Shown here: positions 27,801 to 37,873 of the stretch, one piece after another
Numbering within the stretch: the stretch's first letter is position 1
Layout of the letters: each line of letters begins with the position of its first letter
Assembly: GCF_030345795.1 (NCBI RefSeq)
Contig: NZ_JAUALB010000001.1
Coordinates: 5,758,001-5,822,000 of the forward strand
Direction: 5' to 3'
Length of the DNA stretch: 64,000 nt
Source: Micromonospora sp. WMMA1363
GTDB lineage: Bacteria; Actinomycetota; Actinomycetes; Mycobacteriales; Micromonosporaceae
Translations under genes and position numbers: made by a program
Notes under the pieces: model-generated
Database searches by the model: none
Seen by the model: the letters and a program-made list of their open reading frames with translations, nothing else
What the model was told of the DNA's origin: nothing

Positions 27801-27938
27801 GACTCCCTGCCGGGGCTTGTCGGTGCCCGGCCACCACGGCAGCAGGGTCACGACGACGGCGGCCAGCAGGAGGCCGACGGTGAGGGCCAGCCGGGTGCGC
27901 GTGCGCACGAAGGGACTGAGTAGGCGAGGCGCGGTCAC
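24846..27938 (-). CDS. Large secreted DNRLRE/FG-GAP (VCBS) repeat protein
   Basis: A 1,030-residue exported protein. GTG 27936-27938 has GGGAG nine bases upstream and starts a signal segment: basic N-region (RTRTRLAL), then a hydrophobic core (TVGLLLAAVVVTLLPWW). A central DNRLRE-type beta domain (about residues 345-520, containing SFWRMGF and SATLSVTYNRRP) is followed by Ig-like domains (about 530-740). The C-terminal 290 residues are FG-GAP/VCBS repeats with calcium-type loops (DTGGDGIPDLL, DLDGTPDLLWRD, DINGDDVPDLWVRR). Such proteins are often neighbours of secreted Rhs/YD proteins in actinomycetes, and this one is divergent from the Rhs gene, so joint surface assembly is plausible but not shown. 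Confidence 0.82.
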   Translation of the reverse strand: MTAPRLLSPFVRTRTRLALTVGLLLAAVVVTLLPWWPGTDKPRQGVVSAAPAPPRDERTAMTEALRTGKEVLVETATSATSLTWALPSGELRSTMHATPQRAKTATGRWAPVDTTLTRTGTNTPDGLDIRPVNAPSPVRLSGGGAATGHTDGTESVLAEVDIDDHTIAYVWPGRLPEPVLDGPRALYPDVLAGVDLLVVVRDDGSVAQLLIVKDRAAETIKSVGSVTYGLRSTTAIFRHDATAGSVRVLDRAGDEIGSIPTPFAWDSGGRESREDSPRTTVDTPADVLNLSGLSGSELGAHESRIPTRLDGNGTGDTRLHLDTAATGLLTSPDTIFPVFLDPTLNSGMLAWATVYAQHPNTNTWNGTNFNNGTTVARVGYQERTPLRTRSFWRMGFTSALRGATVSAATFKVLNTHSWNCNAREMQLWRTDSISSSTTWNAQPPWRALQQKRSFAHGYGSSCDDDYVSFNVKDAAQDGADYGWPNIHFGMRATNESDTVTWRKFRANSATLSVTYNRRPNTPTSVTSSPGGACKTSPGGVTVAKKDITLSATASDPDGNLKRLRFRFWKSGTATPAGTPVTTTSAGKASLTIPGTTLVDKGVYLWDVRAEDTSNATSNWYPSNSTQCRLTVDATKPAAPTVTSSVFLEATPDGATWATVTFGETGAVTFTATDAVRFDYALDRVNWASVNATNGTATVSALRPRHTGPTSLRVYANDAVGNKSDATDYDFYVPPRDTADGPGDTGGDGIPDLLIIDSGGKLRSYPGDVDGELNAGQDGSYTGDGTLHPPGHWYDPDTGTVALITKHSDVYPGDGSTDLFARTPDGGFWLYPGDGYGTFNVDDRQRVLLPAGAPDPATWIQIKALGDVTGDQHADLFLRAEDDFWMLSGYTGASFQEAILMHPGVWDRREIVNVADIDLDGTPDLLWRDLNNGYMFLRHGKPGPVAGSVDLNSLKLGVNSRDGDVSYGGNWTETNTTAVLGIPDINGDDVPDLWVRRSDGKIWIYHPGTTGTGGPKQAAITSDWRSVKAFG

Positions 27939-28381
27939 GGCGATCCACTCCCGTGGGGGCCAGGCGGACAGGAAGGCGCAGCGGGCAGCCCCGTTCGGCG
28001 GGCCGCGGGGCAGACGCGGGCACACGATGCCCGGCGCCCCCACGTCTCGTCTATCCCGGGAACGTTATGAATCCGTGACCTGCTTTGCCGGTGATCGCCG
28101 AGGAGCGCCAGATATGGATCTTGTGTCCGCGTTTGAGTATCCGGATCAGTGCTCGGATCGAGTGTTGTTCGCTGTTGCGGTAAATCATTCCATTTACCCT
28201 TGCTGATCCTGTTAAGTGGCGTGACTCAGATCATTCGAATCCGTCTCGGTCGTGCCGTGCGGGCTTGAGTGGTGGCTGCTCGTGACGGAAGGTGCTCACG
28301 CACGTGCCGCACCCGGCGGGTGCGTCCGCGGTTTTCCGCACCTACTTTTCCGTCTTCGCGCCTGGGTGGGAGTCGACGCGT
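27939..28381. other. Divergent promoter region between secreted giants
   Basis: A 443-bp gap with no supported gene. The part from about 28070 to 28250 is the most AT-rich DNA in the neighbourhood and contains several GGATC/GATCC motifs (28141-28160 region), so it probably carries both divergent promoters. A GGGAG ribosome site at 28369-28373 precedes the ATG at 28382. Confidence 0.4.
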
Positions 28382-31300
28382 ATGCGTACCGGTTTGCTGT
28401 CTTCGCGGTGGCAAGGCCGACGGACCGCGACAGGGCCGGGTCGTCGCCGGTGACGTACCGCGACGGTGCTGTTCCTGTCGGTGATCCTGACCCTGACGAG
28501 CCTGCCCGCCGCGGCGTGGGCGATTCCCGGGCCGGGCATGAACCGCGACGAGATCCAGGTCGACCTGCCGGACATCCCGGAGAGCGCGCGGGTCGCCCAG
28601 GACGAGAGCGCCGAGACGGACATGACCACCGCCCCCACGGTCCCGGTGGACCCGTACGCGCCGCAGGCCGTCGCCCCGTGGCAGCAGGACAGCGGCGCCG
28701 TGGACCTGACGGGCGTCGAGGCCGGCGCCACGAAACCGGTCGACGACCTGCCGGTCGCCCTCGGTGTGCCGGAGGGCGCCGACCCGGCCGCCCTCGCCGG
28801 CACCTGGACGGTGGACCTCGCCGCCCCCGAGACGTCGCAGGATGCCGGCGTCTCGGGTCTGATCATGAAGGTCACCCCGCCGGTCACCGCCGACCCGGCC
28901 GCCGAGGTGGCGCTCAGCGTCGACTACACGCCCTTCGCCGACCTGTACGGCCCACAGGCCGCCGACCGCTTCGGCGTCATGCTGCTGCCCGACTGCGTCT
29001 ACGAGGCGCCGGACACCGGCGACTGCGCGACCGGCGGCGGCGCCGGGGGTGGCATGGCGGCGCGGGCGGTCGCCCCCACCGGCTCGGCCCCCGCGCAGGC
29101 CGTGCCGAGCGAGGTGGAGCTGGTGCCGGCCGACGAGGCGCCGACCAACAGTCCGGCCGCCGAAGAGGAGCCGACCCGGCGCGTGGTCACCGGCACCGTC
29201 CCCGTCGCCTCGCTGCTGGCCGGCGGGACGGCCGCCGCGTCCGGTGCCGCGCGGAGCGCCGCCGCGTCGTCAGCGGGCTCGAGTGTGGTCGGTGTGCTGG
29301 ACACCGGCGCGTCGGCGGCCGGCGACTACACCGCCACACCGCTGCTGTCGTCAGGCTCCTGGGCGGCGGGCTCGTCGTCCGGCGCGTTCACCTACTCGTA
29401 CCAGGTCCAGGTGCCGGAGACGGCCGGCGGCCTGATGCCGAAGGTCGCCCTGTCCTACTCCTCGCAGTCGGTGGACGGGCGCACCTCGGCGACGAACAAC
29501 CAGGCCTCCTGGATCGGCGACGGCTGGGACTTCAACGCCGGTGCGATCACCCGCAGCTACGCCACCTGCCGGCAGGACGCGAAGAAGTCGGGCGCGAACA
29601 ACGCCCAGCATCGGACCGCCGACCTGTGTTGGGGCTCCGACAACGCCACCCTGTCCCTCGGCGGCATGACCACCGAGCTGGTCTGGGACGAGGGCCAGGG
29701 CAGCTGGCTCACCGCCAACGGCGACGGCTCCCGGGTGGAGCTGGTCAAGGACACCGGCCTGGGCAACGGGGACGCTGACGGCGAGTACTGGATCGTCACC
29801 ACCCGCGACGGCACCCGCTACCACTTCGGCCGCCACCGCCTGCCGGGCTGGTCCAACCACGGCGATGACCCGGACGACCCGGTCACCAACTCGGTGCTCA
29901 CCGTGCCGGTGTACGGCAACCACCCGGGCGAGCCCTGCTACCGCTCCGGCGACTGGCCCGGCTCCCACTGCACCCAGGCCTGGCGGTGGGGCCTGGACTA
30001 CGTCGAGGACATCCACGGCAACGCCATGTCGCTGTGGTGGGCCAAGGAAACCAACCACTACGCCCGAAACTTCAACTTCAAGGACCCGGTCCAGTACAAC
30101 CGCGGCGGCTACCTCACCCACATCTACTACGGGCAGCGTCGGGACACCTTGTTCTCGGCGACCGCTGCCGCCCGGGTCGGCTTCACCGTGGCCGAGCGCT
30201 GCTTCGACGAGGGCGGCCTGACCTGCAGCGAGGCCAACTTCACCGCCAAGCAACCGAGCAAGTACCGCATCTGGTACGACACCCCGGCCGACCTGCGCTG
30301 CGCCGCGGGGAAGAAGTGCTGGAACGCGGCGCCGTCCTTCTTCAGCCGCAAGCGGTTGGACAAGATCATTACGTCGGCCCAGCGGCGTACCGACACCACC
30401 GCTCGCCAGGTGGTGGACGAGTACCAGCTCAGGCAGTCCTTCCCGGTCCTGCGGACCGGCCCCAACACCGCCCTGTGGCTGGAGTCGATCACCCGTACCG
30501 GCTACGGCCGCAAGGGAACGACCGACGCTAAGGTCACCCTCAACCCGGTGCGCTTCGAGCCCAACGCCGAGGACATGCCGAACCGGGTCAAACGGGACCA
30601 CCGTCCCGGCTTCTCCCGGCTGCGTGTCGCCCGGGTCATCAACGAGTACGGCGGCGAGACGGTCGTCACCTACCGGGCGCCCACCGGCGACTGCAAGACC
30701 GGCTCCGGCCTGCCCGGCAAGACCGACACCGCCGCGTTGAAGGCCAACAACCGGCTCTGCTATCCGGCGTTCTGGCATCCGGACCCGGCGGCCGAGGAGA
30801 TCGACTGGTTCCACAAGTACGTGGTCGAGACCGTCGAGGAGCTGCCCGCGATCGACGGCCCCTCGGTCGCCACCGTCACCCGATACACCTACGCGAACCC
30901 GGGCTGGCGGCTCGCCGAGCGGGAGTTCACCAAGAAGTCGACCCGTACGTACTCCCAGTTCGCCGGCTTCGCGCAGGTCACCGTCCACACCGGCGCGGAC
31001 GTCCCGGCCGTCGGCAGCAGCCGGACCAAGTCCGTCACCCGCTACTTCCGGGGACTGGGCGACGCCGTGTCGGTGACGGACATCGCCGGCGCCGAGATCG
31101 CCAAGGACCGGGAGCCGTTCGCCGGACGGATCGCCGAGGAGTTGACCTACGCCAGCGCCGACGACGCCGACGGCGAGTGGCTGACCCGCAGCGTCACGTT
31201 CCCCGAGGCCCGCGAACTCGCCCGCCGCACCCGCGCCGACGGCCTCAGCCCGCTGCGCGCCTGGCGGGTCACCGAGCCGCGGCAGGTCGCCTACGCCCGC

Positions 31301-34300
31301 TCCTCCGGCAGCGGCGACGACGCCCGCACCCTGCGGATCGTCGAGACGAAGACCACCTTCGAGTCGACGCACGGCCTACCCACGCACGTCGAATCCCTCG
31401 GCGACACCGGAAAGACCGGCGACGAGTCGTGCGCCTTCCTCGAGTACCTGCACCGGCCCGACCGGAACCTCGTCGGGCTGACCAGGCAGGTCCGCAGCAG
31501 TCCGACCACCTGCGCCGCCGCCACCTTCGACGACCTGACGACGCTGAGTTCGGCGAGCCGGGTGGCCTACGACGGCCAGGGGTACGACGTCGCCCTCGGC
31601 GCCTCGACCCGCGGACTCGCCACCCAGACCTGGTCGCTGAAGGGCGACGGGTCGGGCTTCCAGTCCGACGGCACCACCGGCTTCGACGCCATCGGCCGCG
31701 TGGTGACGCGCACCGACGTCGACGGCAGGACCTCGAAGATCACCTACACCCCCGCCAGCGGTCAGGCCTTCTCGGTCAGCGAGGAGAACTCACTCGGGCA
31801 CAGGCAGACCCGGGAACTGGAGCCCGGGCGCGCCGTCTCCCTCAAGATCACCGACGTCAACGACCGGGTCAGCGAGGCGAGGTACGACCCGCTGGGCCGG
31901 CTCGTCGAGGCGTGGGCGGCCGGCCGGCCCCCGTCGGCCGGGGCCGTGCCGGACTTCCGGGCCGAGTACGCCACCCCGGCCGGGAAACCGCCGTACGTCA
32001 CCACCTTCAGCCGGGGCCACGAGGACCGGATCCAGACCTCCGTCACGCTCTACGACGGGCTGGGCCGGGAGCGGCAGACCCAGGTGGAGGCGACCGGCGG
32101 CGGCCGACTGATCACCGACACGCTGTACAACAGCTCCGGCGAGGTGTGGAAGACCCAGAACGCCTACCTCGCCGAGGGGTCCCCGATCGGGCAGCTGTTC
32201 ACGCCGCTCGCCGACACGGCCGTGCCCAACGCCACCCGCTACAGCTACGACGGCCTCGGCCGGGTCACCCAGGAGATGCCCGTCCTGGGTGGTGTCGACA
32301 GCCCGTCCCGGGCCACCCGCTACGAGTACGGCGCCGACCACTCCACGGTCATCAACCCGGCTCGATCGGCATCCTACCGGCTGTTCAGTGACGCCCTGGG
32401 CCGGACCACCCGCCTGGACACCTTCACCAACGCCGGCCGCACGTCGTACACCTCGATGCGCTACCAGTACGACGCGCGCGGCCAGCTGGTGCAGGCCACC
32501 CACTCGGCCGACCCGACCCACCCGTGGAGCTGGACCTACGACCACCGTGGTCGGCTGGTCACGGCCGTCGACCCGGACAGCGGCACCAACCGGTTCACCT
32601 ACGACCGGTTCGACCGGCAGGAGACCGCCACCAACGGGCGCAACATCACCGTCTGGAACGGCTACGACCAGCTGCACCGCCCGACGGAGCAGCGGTTCGG
32701 CACCAGCACCGGCACGGTCCTGGCGGCGTACACCTACGACACGGCCCCCGGCGGTAAGGGCCTGCCCGCCACCGCCACCCGACACACCGACGGCCAGGCG
32801 TACACCCAGTCGATCGGCGGCTACACCGACGACTACCAGCCGACGTCGAGCACCCTGACGCTGCCGCAGCCGATCGCCGACACCTGGGGCCTGCGAACGT
32901 CCTACCGGTACGACTACGCGTACACCGACACCGGCCTGCCCGAGGCTGTCACCCTGCCGGCCGTCGGCGGACTTCCGGCCGAGAAGGTGCTGACCCGCTA
33001 CACCAAGGACGGCCTGCCGTTGTCGGTGTCCGGCAAGGACTGGTACGGCTCCGAGACGGTCTACTCGCCGTACGGGCAGGTGCTGCGCTCGACGCTCGGC
33101 GCCCAGCCGTACCGGGTGTGGACGATGGCGTCGTACGACGAGGCCAGCGGCGCCCTCACCGACCAGCAGGTCTATCGCGAGCAGACCGGCGACAAGGGCA
33201 TCGTCGCCGCCAACCTGGTGTCGAAGCGCTCCTACTGGTACGACTCGTCCGGCAACGTCACCGCCATCCGCGAACGCTCGCTCGGCATCGAGGAGCGGCA
33301 GTGCTTCGAGTACGACGCCCTCGGCCAACTGGTCGAGGCGTGGACGTCCAACAGTCAGTCGGCCTGCACCGTCGGGTCGGCCGACGCCAACGGCACCGTC
33401 GACGTGACGGCCGGCACCGACGGCACCGGCTACTGGCAGGAGTACGAGTACGACCTGCTCGGCAACCGCACGAAGCTGGTGGAGAAGGACCTCACCGGCG
33501 ACACCGCCAAGGACGCCACGACCAGCTACGACTACGGCAAGGTCGACGGCGGCCAGCCGCGCACCCTCACCAAGGTCACCAAGGACTACGTCACCCCGGA
33601 CGGTGCGGCCGTCACCGCCGCCGCCGAGCGGCTGTACGAGCTGACCGGTGAGACGAAGGTCGTCACGTCCGTGGAGAACGGCGACCAGCAGGTGCTGTCC
33701 TGGACGTACGACGGGCAGGTCGACCGGATCACCGGCGAGGGCGGCAAGGGCAAGACCGCGTACGTCGGTCTCGCGAACAAGTGCATCGACCTGAGCGGCG
33801 GCACCCCGGCGGCCGGCCAGCCGGTCCAGCTGTACTCGTGCAACGGAACGATCGCCCAGAAGTGGGCGTTCGCGCCGGCACCGAACCAGGCCGACGCCAC
33901 CCTGGGCACCGTTTCCGCGTACGACGACTGGTGCCTCCAGCCGACCGCCAACACGGTCGGGTCGGCAGTGCAGGTCCAAGAGTGCGCCGGGTCGACCGGC
34001 CAGCGACTGGCGCGCCTGCCCACCGGGCAGCTCAGGCACACCGCCTCGAACCTGTGCCTTGCCGTCAGGGACGGGGCCACCGCCAACCGAACCCCGATCG
34101 TGCTGGCGGTCTGCGACAGCGCCGCGGCGGCGCAGAAGTGGCAGCCGCAGAGGGAGACCCGCCACATCTACGGGCCGGGCGGCAGCCGCCTGCTCACGAT
34201 CCAGGGGCAGCAGGCGACGCTGTACCTCGGTGAGTCGGTGCTGACGGTCCAGAGCGGTGGAGTGCATGTCAACACGCAGCGCACGTATGCCGTCCCCGGC

Positions 34301-35054
34301 GGCGCGGTGCTGCGCTACGCGACGGCCACGGCTCCTCCCACCCTGGTCGCGCTAGCCGGTGACCACCAGGGCAGCCCGTACGCGGAGGTCGTTCAGTCGG
34401 GCGCGATGTCGGTGCGGATCCGCAAGCAGGACCCGTTCGGCAACCAGCGCGGCGCGGGGTCGCTCGGCGTCAACGTGCAGACCCATGCCGGGTTCCTCGG
34501 AGCGCACCGCGACGACGCCTCCGGTTACACACCGCTCGGTGCCCGCCTGTACGACCCGGTGGTGGGTCGGTTCCTCTCCGCGGACCCGGTCCTGGACATC
34601 GCCGACCCGGTGCAGTCCAACGGGTACGCGTACGCCCACAACAACCCGGTGACGCACTCGGACCCGTCCGGTCTGTCGGTGTCGCTGACCGCCTCGGAGA
34701 AGGCGGCGGCGTTGGCCGGCGCGGGCCTGTCGGCGGCGCAGGTGGCTCAGGCGCAGTCCACGATGGGCCGGTCGTTGATGTCGGTGATCCTCGACTCGGC
34801 GTGGTACATGCTGAAGGAGTTCATCGGCATCAACGACGCCCTGAGCTGCTTCGGCGGCGACCTGTGGTCGTGCGGCAGCCTCATCCTGGACGCCATCCCG
34901 TGGACGAAGGTCGCCAAGGTCCCGGGCGTGATCAAGGCGGTCAACCGGACGATCAACGCGATCCAGGCATGGCGGGCGGCGAAACGTGCCGCGGAAGCGG
35001 TGCTGCGCGCCGCGAAGGCGGCGGAGACGGCGGCCCTCAACGCCAAGAAGCTGG
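28382..35054 (+). pseudogene. Rhs/YD-repeat polymorphic toxin, 5' part, interrupted
   Basis: This is the N-terminal 2,200 residues of a secreted Rhs toxin cut by IS1380. ATG 28382, with GGGAG nine bases upstream, opens MRTGLLSSRWQGRRTATG, then meets TGA at 28451 and continues in frame as RTATVLFLSVILTLTSLPAA, so the signal peptide seems broken; GTG 28466 is the next usable start. Order from GTG 28466: SpvB-like region (about residues 290-400), many YD repeats (about 1050-1760), a ricin-type lectin domain (about 1764-1895, with the QKW motif twice), and the Rhs core RLYDPVVGRFLSADPV near 2027 ending DPSG. An Ala/Lys helical linker follows. Removing the element and one CTGG restores an unbroken frame into the Hint-toxin part at 36760. 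Confidence 0.82.
35051..35054. repeat. IS1380 target-site duplication CTGG (left)
   Basis: CTGG at 35051-35054 is repeated at 36756-36759 on the other side of the element. Deleting the element plus one copy restores the Rhs reading frame exactly. Confidence 0.9.
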
Positions 35055-36755
35055 CCTCGTCCGTTCAGAGCGGATTTGATTCATCGAGGGTCATGAAGGA
35101 AAGGTGCGCCTGGCCTGCAAGGATGTGAGTGTCTACGTCATGTCCACAGCAGAGTCGGGTGCACCTTTCTGGTGAGTAAGAGTAGCGGGTGGGATCAGCG
35201 GCTGCAGGTCGCGGCGGGTGGGAAGGGTTTGGTCGGGCATGCCGGCGCGGTTTTGCTGCGGCGGTGCGCGGACCGGACCGGGCTGGCCTGGGCGTTGAAC
35301 GCGGTGCTGCCTCGCGGTGCGGGGCCGGGGTGGTGGGACCGGGGCACGGTCTTGATCTGCCTGGCGACCGCGATCGTGCTCGGCGCGACCAGCATGTCCG
35401 ACATCGGGCTGCTCGCCCATCAGGCGCTGGTGTTCGCCGAGCCACCGTCGGAAGCGACCGTGCGCCGTGCTCTGGCCGGCCTCGACGAGACCGCCCTGCG
35501 CCGGATCGCCAAGGCGCGGGCGAAGGCCCGCGCCCGGGTCTGGGAGCTTCTCGAGCGCCGGCCGCAGGGGTTTCCGTGGCTGCTGGTGGCGGGCAAGCTG
35601 CTGACCGGGTGGGTGGTCATCGATCTGGACGCCACCCTGATCACCGCTCACTCCGACAAGCAGGGCGCGGCGGCCACGTTCAAGAAAGGCTTCGGGTTCC
35701 ACCCCCTCGGGGCGTGGTGCGCGAACACCAGCGAGAGCCTGGCCATGCTGCTGCGGCCGGGCAACGCCGGCTCGAACACCGTGGTTGATCACATCCGGGT
35801 GTTGGGTGAGGCGGTCGCCCAACTGCCGGTCAGATACCGGCGCAAGATCCTGGTGCGGGTCGACGGGGCCGGCGCCACCCACGACCTGGTGACCCACCTG
35901 GAGCAGATGAACCGGCTGTGGCGCAGCGTGAAGTTCACTGTCGGCTGGACGATCACCGACGCCGACGAGACCGCGATCGCCGTGCTGCCCGCCGATGCCT
36001 GGACCAGCAGCCTCGAACCCGACGGTAATGCCACCGATCAGGCGCAGGTCGCCGAGCTGACCGGCCTCAACCAGCGGGTCGGCAACTGGATCGACGGGCT
36101 ACGGCTGATCGTGCGGCGGACCAGACCGTCCACCCGACACGTCAGGAACCTAACCGACCTGGAGAAACGTACCGGCTGGCGGTACGCGATCGTCGCCACC
36201 AACATCCGCCGCATCCACGGCGTGGCCGGCTCTCACCAGCCGCAATGGCTCGACGTGCTGCACCGTTCGCACGCCGGAGTGGAAGATCAGGTGCGCACGA
36301 ACAAGGCCATGGGCCTGCGAAACCTGCCCTCGAAGGCCTGGACCGTCAACCGCGGCTGGGTCCTAGCCGCGAACATCGCCGCCGATCTGGCCGCCTGCAC
36401 CCGACTGCTCGGCCTGCACGACCAGCCCGACCTCGCCGACGCCGAACCCGGCACCCTGCGCTACCGGCTGCTGCACCTACCCGCCAAGCTGGCCAGCCAC
36501 GCCCGCCGGAAGATCCTGTCCATCCCCGACACCTGGCCCTGGGCTGAGGCGTTCCAACTCTGCTGGCACCGCCTAGGCCTGATACCCCCGCCGACCTGAC
36601 CCGTCCCCCCGGCCCTACCAGCAGAGAAACCACCCGGACCTGGAGAACCGGCGCCCGCGCAGCGACACGCGCCGACCCCGACCCCCAACCGCGTGGGACA
36701 AAACGGTCAAACCGAAACGGACGGCGAGGGATCAAAACCCTCTGACGAATCGAGG
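35055..36755 (+). mobile_element. IS1380-family insertion sequence, copy 1 (intact)
   Basis: A 1,701-bp element with imperfect terminal inverted repeats CCTCGTCCGTTCAGAGCGG (left) and CCTCGATTCGTCAGAGGG (right, reversed), flanked by the 4-bp duplication CTGG. It carries one transposase gene. Ends were defined by comparing three copies in the window and the reconstructed host genes. Its right end supplies a GTG (36693) in frame with the downstream toxin fragment. Confidence 0.93.
35172..36599 (+). CDS. IS1380-family transposase, copy 1
   Basis: A 475-residue DDE transposase. The N-terminal half contains the first catalytic region VVIDLDATLITAHSDKQGA (about residues 156-174), and the central region LVRVDGAGATHDLV carries the second Asp near 237. 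The C-terminal part has the family's EDQVRTNKAMGLRNLPSK segment with the catalytic Glu. It is uninterrupted, unlike the other two copies here. GTG start eight bases after CACCTTTCTG. Confidence 0.9.
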   Translation: MSKSSGWDQRLQVAAGGKGLVGHAGAVLLRRCADRTGLAWALNAVLPRGAGPGWWDRGTVLICLATAIVLGATSMSDIGLLAHQALVFAEPPSEATVRRALAGLDETALRRIAKARAKARARVWELLERRPQGFPWLLVAGKLLTGWVVIDLDATLITAHSDKQGAAATFKKGFGFHPLGAWCANTSESLAMLLRPGNAGSNTVVDHIRVLGEAVAQLPVRYRRKILVRVDGAGATHDLVTHLEQMNRLWRSVKFTVGWTITDADETAIAVLPADAWTSSLEPDGNATDQAQVAELTGLNQRVGNWIDGLRLIVRRTRPSTRHVRNLTDLEKRTGWRYAIVATNIRRIHGVAGSHQPQWLDVLHRSHAGVEDQVRTNKAMGLRNLPSKAWTVNRGWVLAANIAADLAACTRLLGLHDQPDLADAEPGTLRYRLLHLPAKLASHARRKILSIPDTWPWAEAFQLCWHRLGLIPPPT

Positions 36756-37862
36756 CTGGCGGCCGAACGGGCGAAGAAGGCCGCGCAGGCGGCGAAGAAG
36801 AAGGCCGCCGACAAGGCCAACACCACCAGCAACAGGGCGGTCAACGCCTCGAAGAAGACCGGCAACCGAGCCCAGAAGGACGCCCAGGCCAGGTCCAATC
36901 CGAAGGGTTCGTCGGCGGCCTCCAGCGGCGCCGGCAAGTCCGGCGGCGGCAAATCCGGCGGCGGCAAGTCCGGCGGTGGCAAGGGCGACTCCAAGCCCGG
37001 CGGCAAGTCGGGTGCCTCCGCCCGCAGTAACGGTGGCTCCAGCGGTGGTGCGTGCAAGACGAGCAACAGTTTCGTGCCCGGTACCAGGGTCCTGATGGCC
37101 GACGGCTCCACGAAGCCGATCGAGGACGTGAAACCGGGCGACAAGGTTCGCGTGACTGATCCGGCAACCGGCCGTACCGAGGTCGAGACCGTCACCGCGG
37201 CGATCAAGGGCGACGGTGTCAAGAAGCTGGTGAAGGTCACCATCGACACCGACGGCGACCGGGGCTCGGAGACAGCCGAGGTCACCGCCACCGACGGCCA
37301 CCCGTTCTGGGTGGCTGAACTGGGCGAGTGGATCGACGCCACCGACCTGCGGCCCGGCCAGTGGCTGCGGACCAGCGCCGGCACCTACGTCCAGGTCACG
37401 GCCATCGACCGCTGGGCTGTGCCGCGGGCCGTCGTCCACAACCTCACCGTCGCCAACGTCCACACGTACTATGTGCTCGCCGGCAAAACCCCGGTGTTGG
37501 TCCACAACCAAGGGGGATTGGACCCAGGGCAGATTTATCTCTACCGGGCGGTCCAAGGCGCTGAGTTGAATGACATTCACTCGACTCGTTCATTTCGGAG
37601 TCCTGATGGTGGTTCAAAATACTTTTCCTACACAGAACGCGGTGCTTCCGAATATGCGCGGCGGGCGTACGGTGCGTATCCGAATGAAGGACCGTATACC
37701 GTTGTGCGAACCGTCGTTAGTAGGGCGGATATTCCGGCCAGCGCCATTATGCCGCACACGGCAGATGTTGTTGACGGTGGCGTAGCGCTCGGGTCCGATG
37801 ATCTTTCGAAGCTTGGCCGTCCGCGTATTATGCCCAGCATGAGTACTGGCATCGGATGCTAG
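36693..37862 (+). CDS. Rhs toxin 3' part: Hint domain plus C-terminal toxin domain
   Basis: A 389-residue frame that starts at GTG inside the IS1380 right end; Rhs-derived sequence begins at 36760. It holds an Ala/Lys helical linker, a Gly/Ser/Lys linker, then a pretoxin Hint autoprocessing domain (about residues 125-272: SFVPGTRVLMADGSTKPIED, TDGHPFWV, and NVHTYYVLAGKTPVLVHN ending in the HN splice junction). The last 115 residues are the toxin: YLYRAV, KYFSYTERGASEYA, YTVVRTVV and a late VVDGG. The R, S-x-T and acidic pattern recalls ADP-ribosyltransferases, but this is tentative. Without the 5' part it lacks a secretion signal, so it is either dead or an orphan cytoplasmic toxin. Confidence 0.75.
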   Translation: MGQNGQTETDGEGSKPSDESRLAAERAKKAAQAAKKKAADKANTTSNRAVNASKKTGNRAQKDAQARSNPKGSSAASSGAGKSGGGKSGGGKSGGGKGDSKPGGKSGASARSNGGSSGGACKTSNSFVPGTRVLMADGSTKPIEDVKPGDKVRVTDPATGRTEVETVTAAIKGDGVKKLVKVTIDTDGDRGSETAEVTATDGHPFWVAELGEWIDATDLRPGQWLRTSAGTYVQVTAIDRWAVPRAVVHNLTVANVHTYYVLAGKTPVLVHNQGGLDPGQIYLYRAVQGAELNDIHSTRSFRSPDGGSKYFSYTERGASEYARRAYGAYPNEGPYTVVRTVVSRADIPASAIMPHTADVVDGGVALGSDDLSKLGRPRIMPSMSTGIGC

Positions 37863-37873
37863 GAGGAGCAGTA

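Noticed and set aside
24438..27923. A 1,161-codon plus-strand open frame opposite the FG-GAP gene
   Set aside because: High-GC DNA gives long antisense frames; the minus strand has clear domains, signal peptide and ribosome site, while the plus frame has low-complexity Val/Gly/Arg composition.
31790..34267. An 825-codon minus-strand frame inside the Rhs gene
   Set aside because: Antisense shadow of YD repeats; composition is Arg/Gly/Val-rich and no domain is recognisable.
35055..36755. Target-site duplication of 9-11 bp for IS1380 including CCTCG
   Set aside because: CCTCG is shared by all copies and belongs to the element ends; only CTGG (copy 1) and TTGG (copy 3) vary with the site and restore the host frames.
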